Assembly (NCBI GenBank): GCA_030017395.1
Contig: JASEIZ010000003.1
Coordinates: 1 to 23,866 of the forward strand
Reading direction: 5' to 3'
Source: Desulfobacterales bacterium
GTDB lineage: Bacteria > Desulfobacterota > Desulfobacteria > Desulfobacterales > ETH-SRB1
Length of the DNA: 23,866 bases
In this document: in pieces, positions 15,914 through 23,091 of the stretch
Layout: each line of letters starts with the position of its first letter
Numbering within the stretch: position 1 is the first letter of the stretch
Notes under the pieces: model-generated
Told to the model about the DNA's origin: nothing
The model's database searches: none
The model's input: only the letters and a program-made list of their open reading frames with translations
Made by a program: the position numbers and the translations under genes

Positions 15914-16513
15914 TTATTTTAAGTCAAGTATGATTTCTTTGTTGTTAAAAGAGTTCATAGCATATTTTATACCTTTGCAAAGAATTGTTGTTATTGCATC
16001 CTGAGCTTTTGAGACTATCTGATCCAGATTTTTCTTCTCATTGTAACTGAATTCACTGAGAACGTAATCGGTGACATCAATATCCTTTATCGAAGATCCA
16101 ATGCCGATACGAATACGTGAAAAATCGTTGGACCCTAAAAATTCAATTAAAGACTCTACGCCCTTGTGGCCTCCTGACCCTCCTTTTTGTTTTATTTTCA
16201 GTGTTCCGAAGGAAAGGTCGATATCGTCATGAACAACCAGAATATCTTTGCAGGATATGTTGAAATATTCTTTTGTCTTGAAAACGGGGGGACCGCTTCT
16301 GTTCATAAAGCCCATTGGTTTGGCGAGGATAACATCGACGCCTTCAATAAGGCCACGGCCAAGTAGTGCATTAAATTTTTTTTTGCCAACCGGGATGGAA
16401 AAGGAATTCGCAAGCTTGTCAAGCACCATAAAACCGAAATTATGACGGGTTGTTGCGTATATTTTGCCCGGATTCCCCAGCCCAACTACAAGGAATACTT
16501 TCTTTTGGGGCAT
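15914..16513 (-). CDS. pth: Peptidyl-tRNA hydrolase
   Basis: Pth releases tRNA from peptidyl-tRNAs that drop off the ribosome. The 199-residue product shows the opening signature GLGNPGKIYATTRHNFGF (11-28), with N14 and the catalytic base H24. GFMNRSG with N71 and VVHDDIDL with D96 follow, then GGSGGHKGVESL and RIRIGIG. All active-site positions known from the bacterial family are present and length is normal. Its ATG lies two bases after the rplY stop, with AAAGG inside the end of rplY, so translation is likely coupled. The rplY-pth pairing is widely conserved. Confidence 0.97.
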   Translation of the reverse strand: MPQKKVFLVVGLGNPGKIYATTRHNFGFMVLDKLANSFSIPVGKKKFNALLGRGLIEGVDVILAKPMGFMNRSGPPVFKTKEYFNISCKDILVVHDDIDLSFGTLKIKQKGGSGGHKGVESLIEFLGSNDFSRIRIGIGSSIKDIDVTDYVLSEFSYNEKKNLDQIVSKAQDAITTILCKGIKYAMNSFNNKEIILDLK

Positions 16514-16515
16514 AT

Positions 16516-17148
16516 TTAACCTTTAGGTTCGGTTTCTTCTTCTTCGACTTCTTCTTCGGCTCCTTCAGACACAGTTTCTTCTACAGCTTTTGGACTGACT
16601 ATTGTTAGTACTGTAAAATTAACATCTGTCGGGATCTCGATGTTATCTTTAAACGGAATGCTTTTAACATGTACGGAATCGCCGACATCAAGATCGCTGA
16701 TATCAATCTCAATTGATTCCGGGATTTCTATTGGCAGGCATAATACTTCCAGCTCACGCCTTATAATCTGTAATATGCCTCCCAGCTCAGCACCCTTTAG
16801 TTTTCCTTTGGTTACAACAGGCACTTTGACTTTTATCTTACGATTCATGTCAATTTCATAAAAATCCACGTGAAGGATGTTCCGTTCAACCGGATGCGTT
16901 TGTAATTCCTTGATAATTGCCGGTATGGTGTATGTTTCGCCGTTTTGAATTACAAGATTTAATAGCGCCTGCCCCCCTTTGCTTTTTTTGAGGACTCGTT
17001 CAAGTTCGCTAAGATAAACAGAAAGCAAGACGGTTGTTTTACCAAGGCCATAAAGTACCGCAGGTATCTGTTTTTCCCGCCGAAGAGCGCGGGCTTGACC
17101 ATTTCCAACAGATGTTCTGATGTTTGTTTTAAGTTCAATTGATTCCAA
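16516..17148 (-). CDS. rplY: 50S ribosomal protein L25, general stress protein Ctc form
   Basis: L25/Ctc binds 5S rRNA in the large ribosomal subunit. The 210-residue product is the long two-domain form: an N-terminal 5S-binding beta domain (about 1-92, RTSVGNGQARALRREKQIPA, HPVERNILHVDFYEI) and a C-terminal TL5-type domain (about 98-185). A strongly acidic tail rich in glutamate closes the protein. The start codon is TTG at 17148, six bases after a perfect AGGAGG, and no ATG fits better. The spacer to prs contains a large inverted repeat (17179-17260), which may weaken or modulate read-through from prs. Confidence 0.95.
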   Translation of the reverse strand: MESIELKTNIRTSVGNGQARALRREKQIPAVLYGLGKTTVLLSVYLSELERVLKKSKGGQALLNLVIQNGETYTIPAIIKELQTHPVERNILHVDFYEIDMNRKIKVKVPVVTKGKLKGAELGGILQIIRRELEVLCLPIEIPESIEIDISDLDVGDSVHVKSIPFKDNIEIPTDVNFTVLTIVSPKAVEETVSEGAEEEVEEEETEPKG

Positions 17149-17154
17149 AAAAAA

Positions 17155-17160
17155 CCTCCT
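17155..17160 (-). promoter_or_regulatory. Shine-Dalgarno site supporting a TTG start for rplY
   Basis: AGGAGG on the minus strand is followed after six bases by TTG, then GAATCAATTGAACTT (ESIEL). The site fixes the unusual start codon. Confidence 0.8.
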
Positions 17161-17178
17161 TGAAAAATCCTAATAGGC

Positions 17179-17260
17179 GTTCAGAGGTTCAGGGTTCACC
17201 GTTCAGGGTTACAAGTTAACCTTCACTAACCCTGAACTTCTGAACCCTGAACCTCTGAAC
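17179..17260. repeat. Large nested inverted repeat between prs and rplY
   Basis: The outer arms (17179-17198 and 17241-17260) are perfect reverse complements over 20 bases, starting GTTCAGAGG and ending CCTCTGAAC. Inside, GTTCAGGGTTA (17201-17211) pairs with TAACCCTGAAC (17227-17237). The arms themselves are built from repeats of GGTTCA-like words. It lies 9 bases after the prs stop. On the minus strand no U-run directly follows, so it is probably a repeat element rather than a plain terminator. No target duplication was found. Confidence 0.8.
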
Positions 17261-17269
17261 GGTTACAAA

Positions 17270-18220
17270 TTATACAAAAAGAGAGTTAACCGAATCACCT
17301 TTATGGCTTCGGATTATGGCTTCTCCAACTAATCGCGCAATAGAAAGCACCTTTATTTTATTACATGTTTTAACTTTGTTGTTAAATGGGATTGTATCGG
17401 TTATAATAAGGCTTTTTAAAGCAGATTTCATTATCCGGTCGATTGCCGGACCGGATAGTACAGGATGTGAGCAGCAGGCGTGGATCTCCTTTGCTCCGTT
17501 TTTCGCAATAGCATCAGCTGCTTCTGTTAAGGTTCCTGCCGTATCAACCATATCGTCAAGAATAATTGCCGTCTTTTCAGTGACATCTCCTATTACTGCC
17601 ATAGCCCTGGCCTTATTGGGAGCATCTCTGCGCTTATCAATGATGGCAAGATCGGCATGCAGGCGTTTTGCAAATGCTCTTGCCCTTTCAGCCCCACCTG
17701 CGTCCGGAGAAACAATGACAAGATTGTTTTTAAAATTGGTTTTAATATAATCAAGAATAACAGGAGCGGCGAAAAGATTATCCACAGGGATGTTGAAAAA
17801 ACCCTGGATCTGAACAGCGTGTAAATCCATTGTAATTATCCTGTTCGTGCCGGCAACCGTCAAAAGATCAGCAACAAGTTTGGCGCTGATGGGAACACGT
17901 GGCGCTACCTTTTTATCCTGGCGCGCATAGCCGTAATATGGCATTACCGCGGTTATTCTTTGGGCCGAAGAACGCTTAAAGGCATCTATCATTAGAAGCA
18001 TTTCAACAAGGTTATCGTTTACAGGCGAACATGTTGACTGAATCAGAAAAACATCCTTTGATCTTACATTTTCATCAATTTCAATCTGTATCTCTCCATC
18101 GCTAAATTTGCCAACCTTGGCTCCACCAAGAGGAATATTAAGGTAATCGGATATTTCCTTTGCAAGAGATGGATTTGAATTTCCTGTAAATATTGCACAA
18201 TCTTTCATTTTATCTGCCAT
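17270..18220 (-). CDS. prs: Ribose-phosphate pyrophosphokinase (PRPP synthase)
   Basis: Prs makes PRPP from ribose 5-phosphate and ATP, feeding nucleotide, histidine and tryptophan synthesis in the cytosol. The product of about 316 residues shows IFTGNSNPSLA and KVGKFSDGEIQIEI near the N-terminus. AVMPYYGYARQDKKVAPRVP, TMDLHAVQIQGFF, VSPDAGGAERARAFAK and the PRPP-binding loop ILDDMVDTAGTL follow. A GTG directly precedes this ATG (18223), and a third candidate ATG lies at 18208; none has a good ribosome binding site, so the start is uncertain by a few codons. tRNA-Gln lies about 20 bases upstream on the same strand. Confidence 0.96.
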   Translation of the reverse strand: MADKMKDCAIFTGNSNPSLAKEISDYLNIPLGGAKVGKFSDGEIQIEIDENVRSKDVFLIQSTCSPVNDNLVEMLLMIDAFKRSSAQRITAVMPYYGYARQDKKVAPRVPISAKLVADLLTVAGTNRIITMDLHAVQIQGFFNIPVDNLFAAPVILDYIKTNFKNNLVIVSPDAGGAERARAFAKRLHADLAIIDKRRDAPNKARAMAVIGDVTEKTAIILDDMVDTAGTLTEAADAIAKNGAKEIHACCSHPVLSGPAIDRIMKSALKSLIITDTIPFNNKVKTCNKIKVLSIARLVGEAIIRSHKGDSVNSLFV

Positions 18221-18240
18221 CACAATAGTGTTTTAAATTT

Positions 18241-18315
18241 TGGCTGGGGCGGGAGGATTCGAACCTCCGAATGCAGGAACCAAAGTCCTGTGTCTTACCG
18301 CTTGACGACGCCCCA
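18241..18315 (-). tRNA. tRNA-Gln (anticodon UUG)
   Basis: Read on the minus strand the 75-base gene forms a full cloverleaf. The acceptor TGGGGCG pairs with CGCCCCA, followed by discriminator G and an encoded CCA (18243-18241). The anticodon stem CAGGA/TCCTG encloses the loop CTTTGGT with anticodon TTG. The T arm is GGAGG-TTCGAAT-CCTCC. It lies between ispE and prs, 11 bases after the ispE stop, and is probably co-transcribed. I recall this ispE, tRNA-Gln, prs order from other delta-type proteobacteria. Confidence 0.97.
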
Positions 18316-18326
18316 TAATTCGTCAA

Positions 18327-19166
18327 CTAAATCAGTATCTCAGCCTGAAACACACTCCAGCTATGTTTATTTAAAATGGCGTTATAGGCAATTAGGGCTT
18401 TGTTAAAATCAGGAAAGATGCCAAATACGGCCGGACCACTTCCTGACATTAGAGCGCCTATTGCCCCACAGCTTAAAAGAGTCTCTTTTGCCTTATTAAC
18501 GTCAGGACATATTGATGCGGTTACGTTTTTAAGATCATTACACAAATGTTTTTTAATATCAAATACCTTTTTTTTAAAAACTATATTTCTAAGTTTTTTG
18601 TTGTATTTTGTCAATTCTAAATTAAGGTTTTTATATATCTCTTTTGTTGAAACAGCAAATTTTGGGCAAACCAACAATATTTGAAACGGTTTCAATCCTT
18701 CATAAGCTTCCAGTTTTTCGCCGATACCTGACACTATCGCAGGTTTTCTGAAAATAAAAAACGGGATATCCGTACCGATTGAAAGCCCCATAGACATTAG
18801 CTTGTCTTGGGTAAGAGGTCGGCCGTAGTAACGGTTTAAACCTAAAAGAACACTGGCTGCATTACTGCTTCCACCTCCAAGACCGGCTGCGACAGGTATT
18901 TTTTTTTCAAGCCCGATTTTCACACCTTCGTTCTTATGGAGAGTCTCAAAAAAAAGATTTGCCGCTCTTACGGCAAGGTTACTTTCATCTTCAGGCACTT
19001 CAGGATTATTGCAGGATACGGTTGTACGTTTTGTGCCAAAAGAGAGCGAAACCGTATCATAAAGACTTATACAACACATAAGTGTGAACAGATCGTGATA
19101 GCCGTTTTGCCTTTTTCCAGTTATCTGCAAAAAAAGGTTAATCTTTGCCGGAGATAGTATCTTCAT
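18327..19166 (-). CDS. ispE: 4-diphosphocytidyl-2-C-methyl-D-erythritol kinase
   Basis: IspE is the GHMP-family kinase of the MEP isoprenoid pathway, phosphorylating CDP-ME at the 2-hydroxyl. The 279-residue product shows PAKINLFLQI (6-15) with catalytic K8, and NGYHDL. The ATP-binding glycine loop PVAAGLGGGSSNAA is at 91-104, and GTDIPFF (131-137) carries catalytic D133. A C-terminal MSGSGPAVFGIF completes the GHMP set. Length is normal. The ATG has no clear Shine-Dalgarno site, probably because the family B repeat element occupies the leader about 18 bases upstream. Confidence 0.96.
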   Translation of the reverse strand: MKILSPAKINLFLQITGKRQNGYHDLFTLMCCISLYDTVSLSFGTKRTTVSCNNPEVPEDESNLAVRAANLFFETLHKNEGVKIGLEKKIPVAAGLGGGSSNAASVLLGLNRYYGRPLTQDKLMSMGLSIGTDIPFFIFRKPAIVSGIGEKLEAYEGLKPFQILLVCPKFAVSTKEIYKNLNLELTKYNKKLRNIVFKKKVFDIKKHLCNDLKNVTASICPDVNKAKETLLSCGAIGALMSGSGPAVFGIFPDFNKALIAYNAILNKHSWSVFQAEILI

Positions 19167-19184
19167 GTGAAATAAAGTTTATTA

Positions 19185-19320
19185 GTAACCATTTACAGTT
19201 CACGGTTGTCGGTTTACAGTCCACGCTTTTATTAATGAACTGTAACAGTTCACGGTTGCCGGTTCACAGTTTACAGTTTTTTCAACCGCAAACTGATAAC
19301 TGTAAACCGTGAACGGTTAC
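19185..19320 (-). mobile_element. Family B MITE-like element with 7-base target duplication
   Basis: The 136-base element starts GTAACC and ends GGTTAC. The outer arms are imperfect inverted repeats: GTTCACGGTT near the left end and its complement AACCGTGAAC near the right. It is flanked directly by TTTATTA at 19178-19184 and 19321-19327, a 7-base exact direct repeat consistent with a target-site duplication; the right copy includes the htrA stop codon. The minus strand shares the core GGTTGAAAAAACTGT and flanking words with the ftsA-ftsZ spacer. There is no coding capacity. It separates htrA from ispE. Confidence 0.65.
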
Positions 19321-19324
19321 TTTA

Positions 19325-20788
19325 TTATTTTGTCATCTTTATAACAATAAATCCCGCATTGATTCTTTTTATCAGTATTTCGATTGGTTCGCCCTTTTTG
19401 ATTTTTTTGATTTGGCTATAATATTTGTCAGGAGTATTTATTTCTGTCCGATTTATTTCTTTGATAATATCACCTTGGGTCAATCCTGCTTCAGAAGCTT
19501 TGCTGTCCGGCTTGATGGCGATCACGATTACCCCTTTTTCTTCTGACGCCATATTAAATCGACCGGCTATTTCCGGTGTTATCTTTGACACTTGGATTCC
19601 GAGTTCATCTTCCTCCCCTTTTTTTGATTTATCAGCATAGACCTTTGAAGCATCCCTTTTGGCGATTTTTACTTCAACCGTTTTTTCTGCGCCGTTACGC
19701 AACAGTTTTATTTTAACAAGTTTTCCAACACCGGTGTTTGCGATCAGTGTAGTCAAATCTCGCCCCGTTTCCACCTCTTTATTATTAACTTCGAGTATGA
19801 TATCATTAGGCTTTATTCCAGCTTCATCGGCAGGGTCGCCGGGGAAAACCTCGGCGACAAGAACTCCGTTTTTACCATTAACGCCGTAGTATTTTGCCAG
19901 TTCTTCGTTAAGATCCTGGATGGCTACACCCAGCCATCCCCGCGTTACCTCTCCACTTTGCTTAAGCTGCTCAACAATCCCTTTGGCAAGGTTAATAGGG
20001 ATCGCAAATCCTATTCCCTGACCGTTTGCTATAATAGCTGTGTTTATTCCCACAACCTCCTTTTTCATATTGACAAGCGGACCTCCGCTGTTCCCAGGAT
20101 TTATTGAAGCATCTGTCTGTATGAAATCATCATAGGGGCCGGACCCTATGACACGACCTTTAGCGCTGACAATTCCAGCAGTAACAGTATGCTCCAGACC
20201 AAAAGGGCTGCCTATCGCCACAACCCACTGACCGACCTTCAGCGAGTCTGAATCTCCCAATATGACAACAGGTAGATCCCGACGTGATTTGATTTTAATA
20301 AGGGCTAAGTCTGTGTTGGAGTCCTTCCCAACGATCTTTGCATCAAATTCCTTCCCGTTTTTTAGCTTTACCTTTATCTTGTCCGCATTTTCGACAACAT
20401 GATTGTTTGTTACAATATAACCGTCTTTATCAATAATGAATCCTGACCCAAGACTTCGCTGTTTAAAATCTCGGGGAGATTGTTCACCAAAAAATTTTTC
20501 AAAAAAGTCCTTCATGGGATCATCCTCGCCAAAAGGACTTTTTGAAAAATGACGAAATACTCGGCCACCGCCCTGAATAGTTTTAACGGTTCTGATGTTG
20601 ACTACAGCCGGGCTGACCGATTCGGCCAGATTGCTGAAGCTTTCAGGCACTGTGAAATGATTATCTGATTTTGCTTTGGCGCCAGGTTCCGAATAAACAC
20701 TTGAAACAAGCAAAAGTGCACCCGCCATAAATACAACGGCGAAAAAAGCTTTTCCCCTTAATATATTCTTTGTTCTAAATATTTTCAT
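19325..20788 (-). CDS. Periplasmic HtrA/DegP-type serine endoprotease
   Basis: This is a secreted protein-quality-control protease and chaperone of the Do/DegP/DegQ group. The 487-residue precursor begins with a signal sequence (basic start, hydrophobic core about 14-31, likely cut near residue 33). It then has a trypsin-like domain with catalytic H130 (VTNNHVV), D160 (SNTDLALIKI) and S234 (NPGNSGGPL). Two PDZ domains follow (about 265-355, starting RGWLGVAIQDL; and about 392-480, starting LGIQVSKITPE). Two PDZ domains favour DegP/DegQ over DegS. AAGGA eight bases before the ATG is a good ribosome binding site. degP, degQ, mucD and htrA cannot be separated from sequence alone. Confidence 0.95.
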   Translation of the reverse strand: MKIFRTKNILRGKAFFAVVFMAGALLLVSSVYSEPGAKAKSDNHFTVPESFSNLAESVSPAVVNIRTVKTIQGGGRVFRHFSKSPFGEDDPMKDFFEKFFGEQSPRDFKQRSLGSGFIIDKDGYIVTNNHVVENADKIKVKLKNGKEFDAKIVGKDSNTDLALIKIKSRRDLPVVILGDSDSLKVGQWVVAIGSPFGLEHTVTAGIVSAKGRVIGSGPYDDFIQTDASINPGNSGGPLVNMKKEVVGINTAIIANGQGIGFAIPINLAKGIVEQLKQSGEVTRGWLGVAIQDLNEELAKYYGVNGKNGVLVAEVFPGDPADEAGIKPNDIILEVNNKEVETGRDLTTLIANTGVGKLVKIKLLRNGAEKTVEVKIAKRDASKVYADKSKKGEEDELGIQVSKITPEIAGRFNMASEEKGVIVIAIKPDSKASEAGLTQGDIIKEINRTEINTPDKYYSQIKKIKKGEPIEILIKRINAGFIVIKMTK

Positions 20789-20834
20789 AAATAATTTCCT
20801 TATATATTAGGTCGTTGTCATTTTTTAAAATTCT

Positions 20835-20855
20835 CGCGCAAAGCCGCAAAGAACG
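20835..20855. repeat. Short CGCAAAG-type repeat between DUF1844 gene and htrA
   Basis: The spacer contains CGCGCAAAG, then CCGCAAAG, then AACGC: two direct copies of CGCAAAG. It sits six bases from the DUF1844 stop. From memory, similar GCAAAG words recur between genes in related bacteria, so it is probably a remnant of another dispersed repeat. Confidence 0.35.
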
Positions 20856-20860
20856 CTCCT

Positions 20861-21265
20861 CTATCCTTTTTGTTTTACGTAGGTTATTCTCAAATCATAG
20901 AGGATGTTTTTGAGCATAGTTTCTTCTTCCTTTGTTAAATTACCGCTGGTTTTTTCCTCCAGCATGCTCAAAATATCTATTGTTTGTTTCCCCATTGCCA
21001 GGCTTTTAACCTTTTTACCTGAAGCAGGGTCCTCAATAACGCCAAGGTGCACCAATGCGGATGCATTCAAAGAAATGATAAAAGTGGCAAAATTTATCTC
21101 CGGCAGAGGAATCTCCGGTTCCTGCTTATCTTCCGGAGCGCTCTCTTTTTGCGCCTGATCTTTAACCTGTTCAGTAAAAGATTCCTTTTTATCCTCTGTT
21201 TCTTGATTTTCCTCGGCAAAAGCCCTGCGGTCTTTAATAATAAATCCTTTATTTTCTTTGGTCAT
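20861..21265 (-). CDS. DUF1844 domain protein
   Basis: The function is unknown. The 134-residue product has a charged, low-complexity N-terminal half (about 15-50, rich in E, K and Q). The conserved DUF1844 region follows (about 55-130): INFATFIISLNASALVHLG, then MGKQTIDILSMLEEKT and ETMLKNILYDLRITYV. There is no signal peptide and the domain is predicted helical. An excellent AAAGGAGACC precedes the ATG. The gene lies between serA and the HtrA protease on the same strand, with a palindrome in the 73-base spacer after serA. Family identity rests on recalled motifs. Confidence 0.85.
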   Translation of the reverse strand: MTKENKGFIIKDRRAFAEENQETEDKKESFTEQVKDQAQKESAPEDKQEPEIPLPEINFATFIISLNASALVHLGVIEDPASGKKVKSLAMGKQTIDILSMLEEKTSGNLTKEEETMLKNILYDLRITYVKQKG

Positions 21266-21292
21266 ATCTGGTCTCCTTTATAAGCTACGTTA

Positions 21293-21317
21293 AGCGATTA
21301 GCTGTCAGCTAATCGCT
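21293..21317. repeat. Perfect palindrome between serA and DUF1844 gene
   Basis: AGCGATTAGCTG (21293-21304) and CAGCTAATCGCT (21306-21317) are exact reverse complements around a single central base. On the minus strand no U-run follows it within the spacer, so a terminator function is unlikely and a dispersed palindromic repeat fits better. The arms share the word GATTAGC internally. Confidence 0.7.
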
Positions 21318-21338
21318 GATTGCTCATTTTAGGTATAA

Positions 21339-22922
21339 CTAAAGCTCGAAATGTATTACCGAGTTAACCATCTCCAAAGCACGAAGATTTTCAAGCACTT
21401 CTTCAGGAATTGGTGTGTCGGTTCTAAGAAATACAATATTTTTTTCACCATCCTTTTCTTGGCCAACCTGCATCTGAGCGATATTAATGTCGTGCTCGCC
21501 AAGCACGGATGCAATAGCGCCTATAACACCAGGTTTGTCAACATTGTTTATCAGGGTCAGATGGCCATATGGGATCATCTCCAGACGGAAATTATCTATT
21601 TTTACAACCCTGACATCTTTTTTGCCGAATATAGTGCCTGCTACAGTGCTGGTCATTTCCGTAGTAACTACCTGTATAGTAATAAGGTTCAGATAATCCT
21701 CAGACTCAGAGCTGAAAGTCTCTTTAACCTTAATATCTCTTTCCTTTGCAATAACCGGTGCATTAACAAAATTCACATCATCTTTAAGCATCGGGGTGAG
21801 GAGACCTTTTAACACCGCGGTAGAGACAGGCGACAGATCAATGTCCTGAAAATCCCCTGTATACTCAATAAGAATCTCCTTTATAGGGCCCTTGGAAAGC
21901 TGAGCCTGCAGACAACCCATACGATCCGCAAGTAACAAAAACGGACCAAGCTTTATAAGAAGTTCTCCTGTAACAGATGAAACATTCACAGCATTAACAA
22001 TAGTTCCATTCTTTAGATAGTCAATTATTTGGCCGGCTACTGCAACAGCTACGTTTGTTTGGGCTTCTCTTGTGGAAGCGCCAAGGTGTGGGGTGCAAAC
22101 AAGCCTGTCAAGCGTAAGAAGAGGCGAGCCAACAGGGGGCTCGGTCTCGAAAACATCTAATGCCGCTCCTGCAACTTTGCCTGAAGTCATGGCATCATAT
22201 AGATCAGCCTCATTAATTATACCGCCTCGAGCGCAATTAATAATCATAACTCCTTGTTTCATTTGCTCAAAGGCCTCCTTATTTATCAACCCGGTTGTAT
22301 CCTTTAGCTTGGGGACATGCACCGTGATATAATCGGCCTGCTGGTACAATTCAGATAAAGAAACACTTTTATAACCAGTCTTTTCAATGCGTTCTGGTGT
22401 AATAAATGGATCGTAAACAATTACCTGCATTTGCAGGCCTTGTGCTCGATTAGCTACAATGGAGCCGATTTTTCCTAAACCGATAATGCCTAGAACCTTT
22501 TTGTAAAGCTCTTTACCCTGCAGTTTTTTCTTATCCCAGCACCCGGCTTTCAATGATGATGTGCCCAGCGGGATGTTGCGTGACAATGACAGCATCAGGG
22601 CAATAGTATGTTCAGCAGTAGTCACAACATTGCCATCAGGAGTATTCATTACAACAACACCACGTTTTGTAGCTACCGGTATATCCACATTATCAAGGCC
22701 GATCCCGGCACGACCAACGACTTTAAGCTGTGTTGCTGCTTTGAGAAGGTCCTCGGTTACCTTTGTAGCGCTACGGATAACCAGGGCGTGATAATTTCCA
22801 ATAATACTTTTAAGCTCTTCCGGAGATAATCCCACATTGACATCGACCTCGATTCCCTCCGCATCCTGAAACATTTGAACCCCGATTTCTCCGAGATTAT
22901 CGCTTACCAAAACTTTCATCAT
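21339..22922 (-). CDS. serA: D-3-phosphoglycerate dehydrogenase
   Basis: SerA oxidises 3-phosphoglycerate with NAD as the first step of serine synthesis. The 527-residue product is the long form. A catalytic/NAD-binding half carries GRAGIGLDNVD (70-80), the Rossmann loop GIIGLGKIGSIVANRA (145-160), and the triad R232 (NCARGGIINE), E261 (ETEPP) and H279 (TPHLGAST). An intervening allosteric substrate-binding domain spans about 315-450. A C-terminal ACT domain (about 455-527, NNVDKPGVIGAIASVLGEHD) is the likely serine-binding regulatory site. AGGAGG seven bases before the first of two adjacent ATGs supports the start at 22922. It heads the minus-strand series and is divergent from the gene at 23092. 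Confidence 0.96.
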   Translation of the reverse strand: MMKVLVSDNLGEIGVQMFQDAEGIEVDVNVGLSPEELKSIIGNYHALVIRSATKVTEDLLKAATQLKVVGRAGIGLDNVDIPVATKRGVVVMNTPDGNVVTTAEHTIALMLSLSRNIPLGTSSLKAGCWDKKKLQGKELYKKVLGIIGLGKIGSIVANRAQGLQMQVIVYDPFITPERIEKTGYKSVSLSELYQQADYITVHVPKLKDTTGLINKEAFEQMKQGVMIINCARGGIINEADLYDAMTSGKVAGAALDVFETEPPVGSPLLTLDRLVCTPHLGASTREAQTNVAVAVAGQIIDYLKNGTIVNAVNVSSVTGELLIKLGPFLLLADRMGCLQAQLSKGPIKEILIEYTGDFQDIDLSPVSTAVLKGLLTPMLKDDVNFVNAPVIAKERDIKVKETFSSESEDYLNLITIQVVTTEMTSTVAGTIFGKKDVRVVKIDNFRLEMIPYGHLTLINNVDKPGVIGAIASVLGEHDINIAQMQVGQEKDGEKNIVFLRTDTPIPEEVLENLRALEMVNSVIHFEL

Positions 22923-23020
22923 TTTTACGCCTCCTAATTAGTTCCCTCATATAAGGTGAGAGAAAACATATATTTTAAGTGCTAAAAAACAATCAGCATT
23001 TATACTAAGCAAAAAAACTA

Positions 23021-23050
23021 TTGAAAAATACAACAAAATAGCTTTATATT
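23021..23050 (+). promoter_or_regulatory. Candidate sigma70 promoter for the endonuclease-like gene
   Basis: TTGAAA (23021-23026) and TATATT (23045-23050) are spaced by 18 bases, 42 bases before the ATG at 23092. They lie in the 169-base AT-rich divergent spacer with serA. No clear promoter was found for serA on the other strand. Confidence 0.4.
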
Positions 23051-23091
23051 ACCCCGATTTTTTTTTAGAACCTCTAAAAACATTTTAATAT

